From NCBI GenBank assembly GCA_022842785.1, contig JALHOW010000001.1, forward strand, positions 124,001 to 188,000: a DNA stretch of 64,000 bases, read 5' to 3'. The notes beneath the pieces are model-generated. The model saw nothing but the letters and a program-made list of their open reading frames with translations, did not search any database and was not told where the DNA came from. This document shows, piece after piece, positions 28,388 to 37,084 of the stretch (position 1 is the stretch's first letter; each line of letters begins with the position of its first letter). This DNA comes from Hyphomicrobiaceae bacterium. GTDB taxonomy: Bacteria; Pseudomonadota; Alphaproteobacteria; Rhizobiales; Hyphomicrobiaceae. The translations under genes and the position numbers were made by a program.

Positions 28388-28634
28388 GGGGTCGGGTTCT
28401 CTCTCGCAGCGGCATACGGACCAAGCCGGAAACCGGCGTGGCCGCTTTGAATGCTTCTCATATGCCCGATCCGTGCTGGACTTCAAGTCCGCGGGGCTCA
28501 TCCTTGCGGGATGGCAGCTCTGCCCGCCGGATCATGCCGCAGCGCACCATCGATCCTGCATCGCCACTCCGTTGCCAATGGTGTACGGCGCAACTAGTTT
28601 GACGGCTCATTGCACGGAGCAAAGCGCGGCCCTC

Positions 28635-30311
28635 ATGCCGATCGAGCGTCCCCTTCCCTGGGAGAAGAGCTATCCGCCGGGCGTCGTCTGGGACGCCCCC
28701 ATTGAGGTCGGCACGCTTCCTGCCCTGCTGGCCCGCGCCGTGGCGCAATGGGATCACAAGCCGGCTTTCGAATACCGTGAACAAAAGATCAGCTACGCCG
28801 ATTTCGGGCGCCGTGTTCAGGCGTTCGCCGCCGGTCTCCTGAGCCTCGGCATTGCCAAGGGCGATCGGGTCGCCCTCTACCTGCCGAACTGTCCCGCCCA
28901 GCCGGTGTCGCTTTTTGCCGTCGCGCAGATCGGTGGCATCGTCGTCAATCTCTCGCCGCTCGATGCCGAGCGCGAACTCGCCCACAAGCTCAAGGACTCG
29001 GGCGCCCGCACGCTCATCACGACAAACATCGGCCCCATGGCGGGCGTGGGCGTGAAGCTGAAGGCGGCCGGACACGTCGATCGCGTCATCGTCGCGGATG
29101 ATGCCGTGTGGGGGCCTTCGCCGGTCACTGCACCCCTGCCGCAAGAGGGAATTGAACGGTTCGACGACATTGCGTCCGCACCGCTGCCGGCCGCATGGCC
29201 CGAGGTCGTGCCGGACGACATCGCGCTCCTCCAGTACACCGGCGGCACCACGGGTCTCCCCAAGGGTGCGATCCTGAGCCACGCCAACCTCACGTCCGCC
29301 GTCGAGATCGGCAAGGCATGGTCCGCGCCACAGGCGACGCTTAAGCCGGGTGAGGGCCGCGTTATCTGCGTTCTCCCGCTCTTTCATATGTTTGCGATTA
29401 CCGCCTGCCTCACGCGCGGCCTCGACCAGGGTAACGAAATCCTCCTCCGCCTGCGCTTCGACGTTGAGCAAACGCTTCGCGACATCACCGAGAAAAGAGC
29501 GACGACCTTCTCCGGCGTGCCGACCATGTGGATCGCTGTCGCCAACCATCCGGGTGTCGAGAAGCTCGACTTCTCCTCGCTCAGAGGTGTTCATTCCGGC
29601 GGTGCCGCCGTCCCGATCGAGATCGAAAATCGCATCAAGAAAATCACCGGCCTCCAGCTCGGCGGCGGCTGGGGTATGACCGAAACATCGCCGGCCGGTG
29701 CCAACATCCCGTCGAACCGGCCCGATCTGCGCGGCAGCATCGGCTTGCCGCTCCCCGGCATTCTCATGGATGTGGTTGCGCTCGATGATCCACGTCGCAT
29801 TCTCCCGCCCGGCGAGATCGGTGAGATCCGTATCAAGGGCCCGAACGTCACGCGCGGCTACTGGAACCGGCCCGAAGAGACCGCTGCGGCCTTCGCCGAC
29901 GGCTATCTGCTGACCGGCGATATCGGCTACATGGATGCCGAAGGCTTCTTCTTCCTCACGGATCGCAAGAAGGACATGATCATCTCGGGCGGCTTCAATG
30001 TGTACCCGCGCATGATCGAGGAAGCCATCTACGAGCATGCCACCGTCGAAGAGGTCATCGTCATCGGCGTTCCCGACACCTATCGCGGTCAGGCGGCGAA
30101 GGCATTCATCAAGCTCAAGGCTGGTGTGGCGCCTTTCACGCTCGAGGAACTGCGCGATTTTCTCGCCGACAAGCTCGGTCGGCACGAACTGCCGTCGGCA
30201 ATCGAATTCCGCGAGAGCCTGCCGAAGACCGCCGTCGGCAAGCTCTCCAAAAAGGAGCTCGTCGCGGAAGAGGCGGCGCGTCGTGCCGCAGTCGAACCCG
30301 CCTCGACCTGA
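28635..30311 (+). CDS. pimA: Acyl/dicarboxylate-CoA ligase, PimA-like
   Basis: A 558-residue ANL-superfamily ligase that activates a carboxylic acid with ATP and CoA. It starts M-P-I-E-R-P-L-P-W-E-K-S-Y-P-P-G-V, a signature I associate with PimA and FadD-like ligases. Motifs are the P-loop Y-T-G-G-T-T-G-L-P-K-G-A, G-W-G-M-T-E-T-S-P, G-D-I-G-Y-M-D and the C-terminal P-K-T-A-V-G-K-L-S-K-K catalytic lysine. Two acyl-CoA dehydrogenase genes follow, as in the R. palustris pimelate operon. Medium-chain dicarboxylate or fatty acid substrates are both possible. ATG 28635 suits family length, though 28578 is also open. Confidence 0.82.
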   Translation: MPIERPLPWEKSYPPGVVWDAPIEVGTLPALLARAVAQWDHKPAFEYREQKISYADFGRRVQAFAAGLLSLGIAKGDRVALYLPNCPAQPVSLFAVAQIGGIVVNLSPLDAERELAHKLKDSGARTLITTNIGPMAGVGVKLKAAGHVDRVIVADDAVWGPSPVTAPLPQEGIERFDDIASAPLPAAWPEVVPDDIALLQYTGGTTGLPKGAILSHANLTSAVEIGKAWSAPQATLKPGEGRVICVLPLFHMFAITACLTRGLDQGNEILLRLRFDVEQTLRDITEKRATTFSGVPTMWIAVANHPGVEKLDFSSLRGVHSGGAAVPIEIENRIKKITGLQLGGGWGMTETSPAGANIPSNRPDLRGSIGLPLPGILMDVVALDDPRRILPPGEIGEIRIKGPNVTRGYWNRPEETAAAFADGYLLTGDIGYMDAEGFFFLTDRKKDMIISGGFNVYPRMIEEAIYEHATVEEVIVIGVPDTYRGQAAKAFIKLKAGVAPFTLEELRDFLADKLGRHELPSAIEFRESLPKTAVGKLSKKELVAEEAARRAAVEPAST

Positions 30312-30365
30312 ACGCCCGACCGGCCTAATGTGCCGCCAAATCACTTAAAGACCGAGGAGCCGCCC

Positions 30366-31571
30366 ATGGATTTGCGCTTCAGCCCTGAAGAGAACGCCTT
30401 CCGGCAGGAAGTACGGACATTCTTCCAGACCGAGATTTCGCTTTCGATCCGCTCGAAGTCGATCGAGGGCCGCCATCTCACGAAGGATGACATCGTCACC
30501 GCGCAGAAGACGCTGCATAAAAAGGGCTGGGCCGTCTACAACTGGCCGAAGGAATGGGGCGGTACTGATTGGACGCCCGTCCAGCAGTACATCTTCCTCG
30601 AGGAGATGCAGGCCAATGGCGTGCCGCCGCCGCTCGCCTTCAACACATCCATGAACGGGCCGGTGATCATCCAGTTCGGCACCGACGCGCAGAAGAAAAA
30701 GTTCCTTCCTCGCATGGCCTCGCTCGACGACTGGTGGTGCCAAGGATTCTCGGAGCCCGGCTCCGGCTCCGACCTCGCCTCGCTCACGACGACGGCGGTG
30801 AAGAAGGGCGACCACTACATCGTCAATGGCCAGAAGACCTGGACGACACTCGCCCAGTACGCCGACTGGATCTTCTGCCTCGTGCGCACGGATCCGAGCG
30901 CGAAAAAGCAGCTTGGCATTTCCTATATCGTCTTTCCGATGACCACGCCCGGCGTCACGCGGCGTCCAATCCAGCTCATCGACGGCGGCGCCGAGGTCAA
31001 CGAGATCTTCTTCGACGACGTTAAGGTGCCGGTCGAGAACCTCATCGGCGAGGAGCACCGCGGATGGGATTGCGCGAAGTTCCTGCTCGGCAACGAACGC
31101 TTCGGCATTGCCCGCGTCGGCGTTTCGAAGATGCGCGTCGGCCGCATCAAGGATTTGGCCAAGCGCGTTCCCGGCAGCACTGGCGGTTCGCTCATGGACG
31201 ATCCGCAGTTCGCCGAGAAGGTCGCGGCCGCCGAAGTCGAGCTCAAGGCTCTCGAGATGACGCAGATGCGTTTCCTCGCGGCCGAGCGCGGCAACAAGAG
31301 CGGAAAGCCCAATCCCGCGACGTCCATGCTCAAGCTCAAGGGCTCGGAGATCCAGCAGACGGTCACCGAGCTGCTCATGGAACTCGCCGGTCCGCTCGCC
31401 ATGCCGTTCGACCACGACGACGACGACCTGATCGGCCACAACGAGCCGGCTGGTGCCGAATGGGCCGCGCCCTTGGCGCCCATGTACTTCAACTATCGCA
31501 AGGTCTCGATTTACGGCGGCTCGAACGAGATCCAGCGCAACATCCTCGCGAAGGCCGTGCTCGGGTTCTGA
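30366..31571 (+). CDS. pimC: Acyl-CoA dehydrogenase, PimC-like (pimeloyl-CoA dehydrogenase large subunit)
   Basis: A 401-residue FAD acyl-CoA dehydrogenase starting MDLRFSPEENAFRQEVRTFF. It has Q-G-F-S-E-P-G-S-G-S-D-L-A-S, the flavin-binding W-T-T-L-A-Q-Y-A-D-W segment, and the C-terminal I-Y-G-G-S-N-E-I-Q-R-N-I-L-A-K. It closely recalls PimC, which works as a heteromer with PimD to dehydrogenate pimeloyl-CoA. Start ATG 30366 follows ACCGAGGAGCC. It lies 54 bases after the ligase and 53 before its pimD-like partner. Confidence 0.88.
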   Translation: MDLRFSPEENAFRQEVRTFFQTEISLSIRSKSIEGRHLTKDDIVTAQKTLHKKGWAVYNWPKEWGGTDWTPVQQYIFLEEMQANGVPPPLAFNTSMNGPVIIQFGTDAQKKKFLPRMASLDDWWCQGFSEPGSGSDLASLTTTAVKKGDHYIVNGQKTWTTLAQYADWIFCLVRTDPSAKKQLGISYIVFPMTTPGVTRRPIQLIDGGAEVNEIFFDDVKVPVENLIGEEHRGWDCAKFLLGNERFGIARVGVSKMRVGRIKDLAKRVPGSTGGSLMDDPQFAEKVAAAEVELKALEMTQMRFLAAERGNKSGKPNPATSMLKLKGSEIQQTVTELLMELAGPLAMPFDHDDDDLIGHNEPAGAEWAAPLAPMYFNYRKVSIYGGSNEIQRNILAKAVLGF

Positions 31572-31624
31572 TCCTCGGCACCACGATCCCACGTCGCATT
31601 CGCATCAGATAAGAAGAGTGAAAG

Positions 31625-32779
31625 ATGGATTTCGATCTCAGCGAGGAGCAGCAGCTTCTCAAGGACAACGTCGAGCGGCTCACGGCCAGCCGCTATGCCG
31701 AGCTCAAGGTGCGCACCGAGCTCATGAAGTCGCCGAAGGGCTACAGCGAGGCACTCTGGAAAGAGTTCGCCGAGATGGGCCTCCTCGCCATTCCCTTCGC
31801 CGAGGAGCACGGCGGCATCGGCCAGGGCGCCGTCGAGACCATGCTGGTCGGTGAAGCCTTCGGTAAAGCACAGGTTCTTGAGCCCTATTTCCCGACTGTG
31901 ATCCTTGCCGGATCAGCACTGCGCCTCGGCGCCAGCGAGGCCATGAAGGCTGCCGTCATTCCGGAGGTCGCGGCCGGCAAGATCACGCTCGCTTTTGCGC
32001 ATCAGGAACCGGAGGCGCGCTTCGACCTGTCCAATGTAGCGACGACGGCGAAGGCCGATGGCAAGGGCGGCTATGTTCTCGAGGGCGCGAAGTGCGTCGT
32101 GCTCGGCGGGGACACAGCAGACAAGTTCGTCGTCTCAGCGCGCGTCTCAGGTGACCGCACCAGCAAGGACGGTCTCGCACTCTTCCTCGTCGATGCCGAT
32201 GCAGCCGGTGTGACGCGCCGCGGCTATCCAATCCAGGACGGCACGCGCGCCGCCGATGTCACGCTCTCCGGCGTAAAGGTCGGGGCTGACGCAGTGATCG
32301 GCGAGCCCGGCAAGGCTTATTCCATCATCGAGCGTACGGTGCAGAACGGCATTGCCTATCTCGCCGCGGAGGCCGTTGGCGGCATGAACGCGCTGCATGA
32401 GCTGACTGTCGAGTACCTCAAGACGCGCAAGCAGTTCGGCGTGGCGATCGGCTCCTTCCAGGTGCTCCAGCATCGTTCGGTGGACATGTTCGTCTCTGTC
32501 GAGCAGGCCAAGAGCATGGCCTACTACGCCTGCGTCATGATCGACGAGCCGGACGAGATCGAGCGTCGCCGCGCCATGCACGCCGTCAAAGTGCAGATAG
32601 GCAAATCGGCCCGCCATGTCGGGCAGGAAGCCGTTCAGCTCCATGGTGGCATCGCCATGACGATGGAGTACAAGGGCGGCCACTACTTCAAGCGGCTCAT
32701 CATGATCGATCTCATGTTCGGCAACGCCGATCATCATCTGCGCGAGCTGTCGAAAGCTGGCGGCCTGCTGGCGGCATAA
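31625..32779 (+). CDS. pimD: Acyl-CoA dehydrogenase, PimD-like (pimeloyl-CoA dehydrogenase small subunit)
   Basis: A 384-residue acyl-CoA dehydrogenase homologue starting MDFDLSEEQQLLKDNVERL, with G-L-L-A-I-P-F-A-E-E-H-G-G and A-F-A-H-Q-E-P-E-A-R-F. The C terminus is Q-L-H-G-G-I-A-M-T-M-E-Y-K-G-G-H-Y-F-K-R-L. It differs from PimC-like subunits in the catalytic-base region, as expected for the second subunit of a heteromer. A hairpin terminator follows, so the operon seems to end here, without the thiolase and hydratase genes of a full pim operon. Confidence 0.87.
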   Translation: MDFDLSEEQQLLKDNVERLTASRYAELKVRTELMKSPKGYSEALWKEFAEMGLLAIPFAEEHGGIGQGAVETMLVGEAFGKAQVLEPYFPTVILAGSALRLGASEAMKAAVIPEVAAGKITLAFAHQEPEARFDLSNVATTAKADGKGGYVLEGAKCVVLGGDTADKFVVSARVSGDRTSKDGLALFLVDADAAGVTRRGYPIQDGTRAADVTLSGVKVGADAVIGEPGKAYSIIERTVQNGIAYLAAEAVGGMNALHELTVEYLKTRKQFGVAIGSFQVLQHRSVDMFVSVEQAKSMAYYACVMIDEPDEIERRRAMHAVKVQIGKSARHVGQEAVQLHGGIAMTMEYKGGHYFKRLIMIDLMFGNADHHLRELSKAGGLLAA

Positions 32780-32804
32780 AGTGCCCACAGTTTCGGCGTC
32801 AATG

Positions 32805-32832
32805 ACGGGAGCCACGCGGCTCCCGTTCTGCT
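32805..32832 (+). terminator. Hairpin terminator after pimD-like gene
   Basis: ACGGGAGCC (32805-32813) pairs perfectly with GGCTCCCGT (32818-32826) over an ACGC loop, followed by TCTGCT. It is 25 bases after the stop. The T-tract is poor but the stem is strong. Confidence 0.65.
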
Positions 32833-32870
32833 ATGGGACGCACGGCTTCGAGATCGATGGAGGGGAAGGC

Positions 32871-33566
32871 ATGTTCAATCTGCGCACAGTCGCCACCGGC
32901 GCGGTACTTGCGACGTCATCGCTGCTCGCGGGCTGCATCGATCTCACGAAGCAGGCGACTTTCCGCGAGGATGGCGGGGCGCGCGTCGAGCTGGAGATTG
33001 GATTGTCCGCGGAGCTCGCTGCGATGCTGTCCAATCCAGAATTGATCAAGCAGATGGGCGGCGGCGGCAAAACGCTCAATCCCATCGCCGACTGCGGGAA
33101 GCCCTGGCCCGCGGACGAGCCACTGCCGGACGGCGTGCGTTCGGCCGAGACCCGCAAAGGCAAGCGGGGCGATACGGAAACGTGCACGCTCATCTTCGAT
33201 GTCCCCGATCCGATAGCCGCGGTGGAGAGCGCCAACAAGGCCGAGATCCCCAACGCCGACGCCGTTCCAAAGCAGGATGTCTCGCTGACGCGTATCCCGT
33301 CCGGTTATCGCCTGCGCATGGGGATGACGCCGGCCAAGCAGCCGGAACTGCCGCCGGAAGCTGCCAAGATGGCTGCCGCCATGATGGCCGCGATGTTCGC
33401 GAACCGCTACCTGACGCTAACTGTTTCCGCGAAGCGCATCGAGAACACGAATGGCGAGCTTTCGGCGGGCAATAGCAAAGTGACGTGGCGCTTCCCGCTC
33501 GCGTCGCTCGCCAACCCCACGCCCGACAAGCCTGCCAAGATCGAGGCGGATGTCATCTATCGCTGA
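32871..33566 (+). CDS. Predicted lipoprotein, unknown function
   Basis: A 231-residue protein with a type II signal peptide: the lipobox S-S-L-L-A-G-C places the lipidated cysteine at residue 22. The mature part opens with Q-A-T-F-R-E-D-G-G-A-R-V-E-L-E-I, and has Met/Ala-rich stretches around residues 160-185 and a further Cys pair (about 79 and 104). The 'signal Cys, then F-x-x-D-G' arrangement vaguely recalls LppM/DUF3153-type lipoproteins, but I do not firmly recognise it. GGAGGGGAAGGC precedes the start. The following kptA gene begins 13 bases after it. Confidence 0.75.
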   Translation: MFNLRTVATGAVLATSSLLAGCIDLTKQATFREDGGARVELEIGLSAELAAMLSNPELIKQMGGGGKTLNPIADCGKPWPADEPLPDGVRSAETRKGKRGDTETCTLIFDVPDPIAAVESANKAEIPNADAVPKQDVSLTRIPSGYRLRMGMTPAKQPELPPEAAKMAAAMMAAMFANRYLTLTVSAKRIENTNGELSAGNSKVTWRFPLASLANPTPDKPAKIEADVIYR

Positions 33567-33579
33567 TGGCGGTGGGCGC

Positions 33580-34116
33580 ATGAGCAAGCAAACGAGCACG
33601 TTCCTCAGTCTCGTCCTGCGCCATGCGCCCGAGCGCATCGGGATCCTGCTCGATCCACAAGGCTGGACCTCCGTCGACGAGTTGATCGCGAAGGCGAACG
33701 CAGCGGGCGTAGCACTCGATCATGCGACAATCCTCGATATCGTCAGGACGAGTGACAAGCAGCGCTTCACGCTCTCGGCGGACGGCACGCGCATTCGCGC
33801 CGCGCAGGGCCATTCCGTCGAAGTGGATCTCGATCTGCCGTCATCCGTGCCGCCCGCTGTGCTCTTTCACGGCACAGCGCGCGCGAACATCGATGCCATC
33901 CTGGCTGAGGGTCTGAAGCCCGGCCGGCGTCGCCACGTGCACCTGTCATCGAATGAAGAGACGGCGCACCGCGTCGGGATGCGACACGGCACGCCGGTGA
34001 TTTTTCGAGTGGACACCGCGCGTATGCACGCTGATGGCCACACATTCTGGCAAGCCGACAACGGTGTCTGGCTGACCGACCATGTGGCGCCGATCTATCT
34101 GACGCTCATCGGCTAG
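33580..34116 (+). CDS. kptA: RNA 2'-phosphotransferase (KptA/Tpt1 family)
   Basis: A 178-residue enzyme homologous to yeast Tpt1, which moves a 2'-phosphate from RNA to NAD+. The N-terminal winged-helix lobe has F-L-S-L-V-L-R14-H15, and the ADP-ribosyl-transfer lobe has L-F-H-G-T-A, the R-R-R-H-V-H-L-S segment and V-I-F-R-V-D. The four-residue R-H-R-R catalytic set appears present. Bacteria lack the tRNA splicing pathway that makes the canonical substrate, so the natural role is open. It is probably co-transcribed with the lipoprotein gene. Confidence 0.92.
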   Translation: MSKQTSTFLSLVLRHAPERIGILLDPQGWTSVDELIAKANAAGVALDHATILDIVRTSDKQRFTLSADGTRIRAAQGHSVEVDLDLPSSVPPAVLFHGTARANIDAILAEGLKPGRRRHVHLSSNEETAHRVGMRHGTPVIFRVDTARMHADGHTFWQADNGVWLTDHVAPIYLTLIG

Positions 34117-34123
34117 CTCGAAA

Positions 34124-34290
34124 CTCCAAGTCAAAAAAGGAGGGGGTTCGGGGTCTCCCCGGTTGGGGTGTGGGGCGAAAGCCCCATCGCGCCGCAGGCG
34201 CGAACAGGCCTGCCGCCCTGTGACCCGCATCGCGCTGAAAGCGCGTGTCTTCGACACGACGGACACCCCCGGACCCCCGTCCTTTATGAT
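34124..34290. repeat. Intergenic repeat, two module-A copies tail to tail
   Basis: Between convergent kptA and bioY. The left copy runs CTCCAAGTC (34124-34132), GGGGGTTCGGGGTCTCCCC, GGGGC-GAAA-GCCCC and the hairpin CGCGCC-GCA-GGCGCG. The right copy starts with CGCGCTGAAAGCGCG, then GTGTC-TTC-GACAC, then ACACCCCCGGACCCCCGTCC and TTTATGA. It is the same pair architecture as 795-1003 and could act as a bidirectional terminator. Confidence 0.75.
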
Positions 34291-34878
34291 TTAAGTCGCT
34301 CGCTGAACCGTTGCCTTCATGGTTTTGAGGATGGCCGCACCAAGCGCCGACTTCACGATCGCGCCGAGGACGAAGGGGGCGACGCCGACCCAGAACGCTT
34401 TCTCCACACCGATCATGCCGGCCAGCCACGCGCCGCCGATGACGAGGCAGATCGCACTACCGATGAGCATGGCCGAGAACGAGCGAACCACGCGATCGCC
34501 CGTCCAGCCGCGTTCAGCAAGCCAGCCAGTCACGGCTGCCGCGATCGGGAAGGCGAAGAGATAGCCGGCTGTCGGTCCGGCGAGGCGAGCGATGCCGCCG
34601 GTTCCGTTGGAAAAGACGGGCATGCCAAGCGCGCCCTGCATCAGCCATACTGCGATGGTCAATGCGCCGAGCCGCCAGCCATAGAGCGCGCCGATCATCG
34701 TCGCGGCGAGCGTCTGCATGGTCATGGGCACGGGCAGCATCGGCACGGATACATAAGAGGAAGCGGTCATGAGCGCCGTCCCGAACAGCACGGCGGCCAC
34801 CTGCACTGCGAGCGTGCGCTCTTGCAGACGCAGGGGATTGAAATGCGTGGAAAGGGCGGCGGTCGTCGACTGGCTCAT
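34291..34878 (-). CDS. bioY: Biotin transporter BioY
   Basis: A 195-residue S-component with six hydrophobic helices, containing V-P-M-L-P-V-P-M-T-M-Q-T and the conserved G-G-x-A-R-L-A-G-P-T-A-G-Y-L-F-A-F-P substrate-site motif of BioY. No bioM/bioN (ECF ATPase and T component) is adjacent; solitary BioY is known in many bacteria. I looked for a BioR box in the 253-base upstream region and found none. Divergent from the metalloprotease gene. Confidence 0.93.
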   Translation of the reverse strand: MSQSTTAALSTHFNPLRLQERTLAVQVAAVLFGTALMTASSYVSVPMLPVPMTMQTLAATMIGALYGWRLGALTIAVWLMQGALGMPVFSNGTGGIARLAGPTAGYLFAFPIAAAVTGWLAERGWTGDRVVRSFSAMLIGSAICLVIGGAWLAGMIGVEKAFWVGVAPFVLGAIVKSALGAAILKTMKATVQRAT

Positions 34879-35131
34879 CTCGGTCTCCTGAGTTTCTTGA
34901 GCCTTGTTTCATAGCGCACTTTCATGCGCATGGAAGCCCAAGTAGGCAGAGGTCTGACATGCAGATCACTGCCCACGCGTGACGATCAAAAAAGTTCCAC
35001 AAGCGCGACAATCCGCCCACAAATCCGGGCTTGGCCATCGCCACAAAATCCCTACTGTGCGATACGCAACTCTGTGGTGCCTGAGAACTCCCGTGGGGCG
35101 GGAGTGAGATGAGGGGATCGGGGGGATACTC

Positions 35132-35824
35132 GTGAAAAGGTGGTTATTGGGCCTGGCGCTGGCTGGGCTGGTGGGAACCGGCGGCGTGCACGCTGCTGGC
35201 TACCTGGGGTTCCGACTGCTGGACTTCGACGGCGTTCTCGTACGCTGGGGTGGCAATAGCGAACCGTCGACTGTCACGTACGGCTTCGTCGAGCGCGAGG
35301 TAACCTTCAGCGACGCGCGCAATTGCCGAGCGATGGTGTCGATGGACGGTCTCCTGAAGCACTCCGGCATCGATCGTGCGACGCTGGAGCATGAGACCGA
35401 GGCGGCCTTCCGCATGTGGGAGCAGGTTGCCAATATCCGCTTCGAGGCCGCGGCGCCGGGTATGAAGCCGGACATCCTCATCGGCGCTCAGCGCGATCCG
35501 CTCGCATTTGCCTTTGCCGACGTGGCTTACGTGAAGGGCGATGGCGCGCTGCGCCCGATCGAGCGCTCGCTCGTATGCTTCAATCCGGCGAAGCGCTGGA
35601 AGGTCGGCTTCGACGGCAATCTCACCGTCTACGATCTGCGCTACACGCTCGCGCACGAGATCGGTCATGCGATCGGCCTCGATCATCCGGGACCGCACGG
35701 GCAGGTCATGTCGGTGCACTATCAGGAAGGGTTCCGTACGCTCCAGCCCGGTGACGTGAGCGGTGCCGTGCGCATCTACGGCCCACCCCGCCGCGATCAG
35801 CAGGCTGGACGCTTCGTGAAATAA
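35132..35824 (+). CDS. Secreted matrixin-like zinc metalloprotease
   Basis: A 230-residue protein with an N-terminal signal or anchor helix and a metzincin catalytic domain. The zinc motif H175-E176-x-x-H179-x-x-G-L-D-H185 and a downstream Met-turn M193 (Q-V-M-S-V-H-Y) identify the matrixin family. The domain before it carries two Cys (65, 149) that may pair in the periplasm or outside. The start is a GTG after GGGGGAT. The substrate is unknown, and there is no obvious inhibitor or secretion gene beside it. Confidence 0.85.
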   Translation: MKRWLLGLALAGLVGTGGVHAAGYLGFRLLDFDGVLVRWGGNSEPSTVTYGFVEREVTFSDARNCRAMVSMDGLLKHSGIDRATLEHETEAAFRMWEQVANIRFEAAAPGMKPDILIGAQRDPLAFAFADVAYVKGDGALRPIERSLVCFNPAKRWKVGFDGNLTVYDLRYTLAHEIGHAIGLDHPGPHGQVMSVHYQEGFRTLQPGDVSGAVRIYGPPRRDQQAGRFVK

Positions 35825-35908
35825 AGCTGCGCGATCGTGCTGCGCACCTCCCTCCGGATCGTGTAGACCAGGAAACACCGCTTCCTGCGTCGATGAACCG
35901 GAGGTCCC

Positions 35909-37057
35909 ATGCTCGCCGCGCAGCGCCATCTCTTCGACATGCCTCGCGAGGTCGCCTATTTCAATGCGGCCGGCTGGAGCCCTCTTCCGCTCACCACGCA
36001 GGAAGCCGCACGGCAGGCCGTCAGCCGCAAAGCCCAGCCCTGGAAACTCGATGCCGCCTTCGCCAACGCGCAGCATGAGCGGGCGCGAGCCGCCGCCGCG
36101 CGGCTGATCGGCGCAGATGCCGAGGACGTCGCGCTGATCTCGTCCGTCGGCTACGGCGTCGCGATCGCGGGCAAGGTGCTCGCGCCCGCCAAGGGCTCGC
36201 GTGTGCTCGTCCTCGAGAACGATCACACATCGCCTGTCCTCGAGTGGCAGACGCGCGCCGAGGCGCAAGGCTTCACGATTGAAACCGTACCGCAGCCCTC
36301 AGATGCGGACTGGACGCACGCCATTCTCGATGCCATCGAGCGGCCCGGTGCACGGCCGCTCTCGCTCTGCTCGATTTCCTCGGTGCACTGGTCGGACGGC
36401 GGCCTCATCGACATCGCGCGTGTGCAGGCGGCACTGAAGCGGCAGGGCGCAGCCTTTCTCGTGGATGCCACACATGGTGCGGGCGTCATCGCGACTGACG
36501 TGAAGCGCCTCGATCCCGACTTCCTGATCTTTCCGACCTACAAGTGGGTGCTCGGTCCTTATGGCCGCGCTTTCATATATGTAGCCAAGCGCCATCAGGG
36601 TGGCGTGCCGCTCGAGCAGACGGCATTCGGTCGCCGCGACGTCAAGGCGGAGAACGCCGTCTATTTCGCTGATACGCGTTACGTGCCCGATGCGCGCCGC
36701 TATGACATGGGCGAGCGCGATCATTTCATCTCGATGGAGATGGCCGCGATCGGCATGGAACTGATGGCGGCCTGGGGAAGCGATGCGGTCGTTGCGCGGC
36801 TCGCGATGCTGACGAGGCGCATTGCGGAGGGCGTCGCGGGACTGGCGATCACGTGCCCCGCCGAAAGCGTGCGCGCGCCGCACATTCTCAGTCTTGGATT
36901 TCCCAAGGGCATGCCCGACGGGTTTGTCGAGCGACTTGCAGCTGAGCAGATCTATGCGGCGCCGCGCCTCGGACGCCTGCGCATTTCGCCCCACGTCTAC
37001 AACGACGAGGCGGACTGCGATCGCCTCATTGCCGCGCTGCGGCGCGCACTCGGATAG
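35909..37057 (+). CDS. Class V aminotransferase-fold PLP enzyme
   Basis: A 382-residue fold-type I PLP protein of the cysteine desulfurase/kynureninase/isopenicillin-N epimerase class. The PLP-aspartate and histidine are in D187-A-T-H189-G, and the Schiff-base lysine is K212 in F-P-T-Y-K-W-V-L-G-P-Y-G. The motif T-Y-K-W-x-L-G-P-x-G, rather than a desulfurase S-x-H-K, favours the epimerase/kynureninase-like group. Specificity cannot be assigned. It is followed by a convergent small gene. Confidence 0.85.
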   Translation: MLAAQRHLFDMPREVAYFNAAGWSPLPLTTQEAARQAVSRKAQPWKLDAAFANAQHERARAAAARLIGADAEDVALISSVGYGVAIAGKVLAPAKGSRVLVLENDHTSPVLEWQTRAEAQGFTIETVPQPSDADWTHAILDAIERPGARPLSLCSISSVHWSDGGLIDIARVQAALKRQGAAFLVDATHGAGVIATDVKRLDPDFLIFPTYKWVLGPYGRAFIYVAKRHQGGVPLEQTAFGRRDVKAENAVYFADTRYVPDARRYDMGERDHFISMEMAAIGMELMAAWGSDAVVARLAMLTRRIAEGVAGLAITCPAESVRAPHILSLGFPKGMPDGFVERLAAEQIYAAPRLGRLRISPHVYNDEADCDRLIAALRRALG

Positions 37058-37084
37058 GATGCTGCAACTCAGGCGATTGCGCTC

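Noticed and set aside
26903-28450. A 515-codon open frame on the plus strand opposite leuC
   Set aside because: It mirrors leuC codons on the antisense strand, encodes an Arg/Asp/Val/His-rich product with no motif and has no ribosome site. Long antisense frames are expected at this GC content.
28458-30344. A 628-codon open frame opposite the CoA ligase
   Set aside because: Same reason: antisense shadow of a gene with full ANL-ligase motifs; the shadow has none.
34879-35131. BioR operator upstream of bioY
   Set aside because: No TTAT-N-TATAA-like palindrome was found in the 253-base region.
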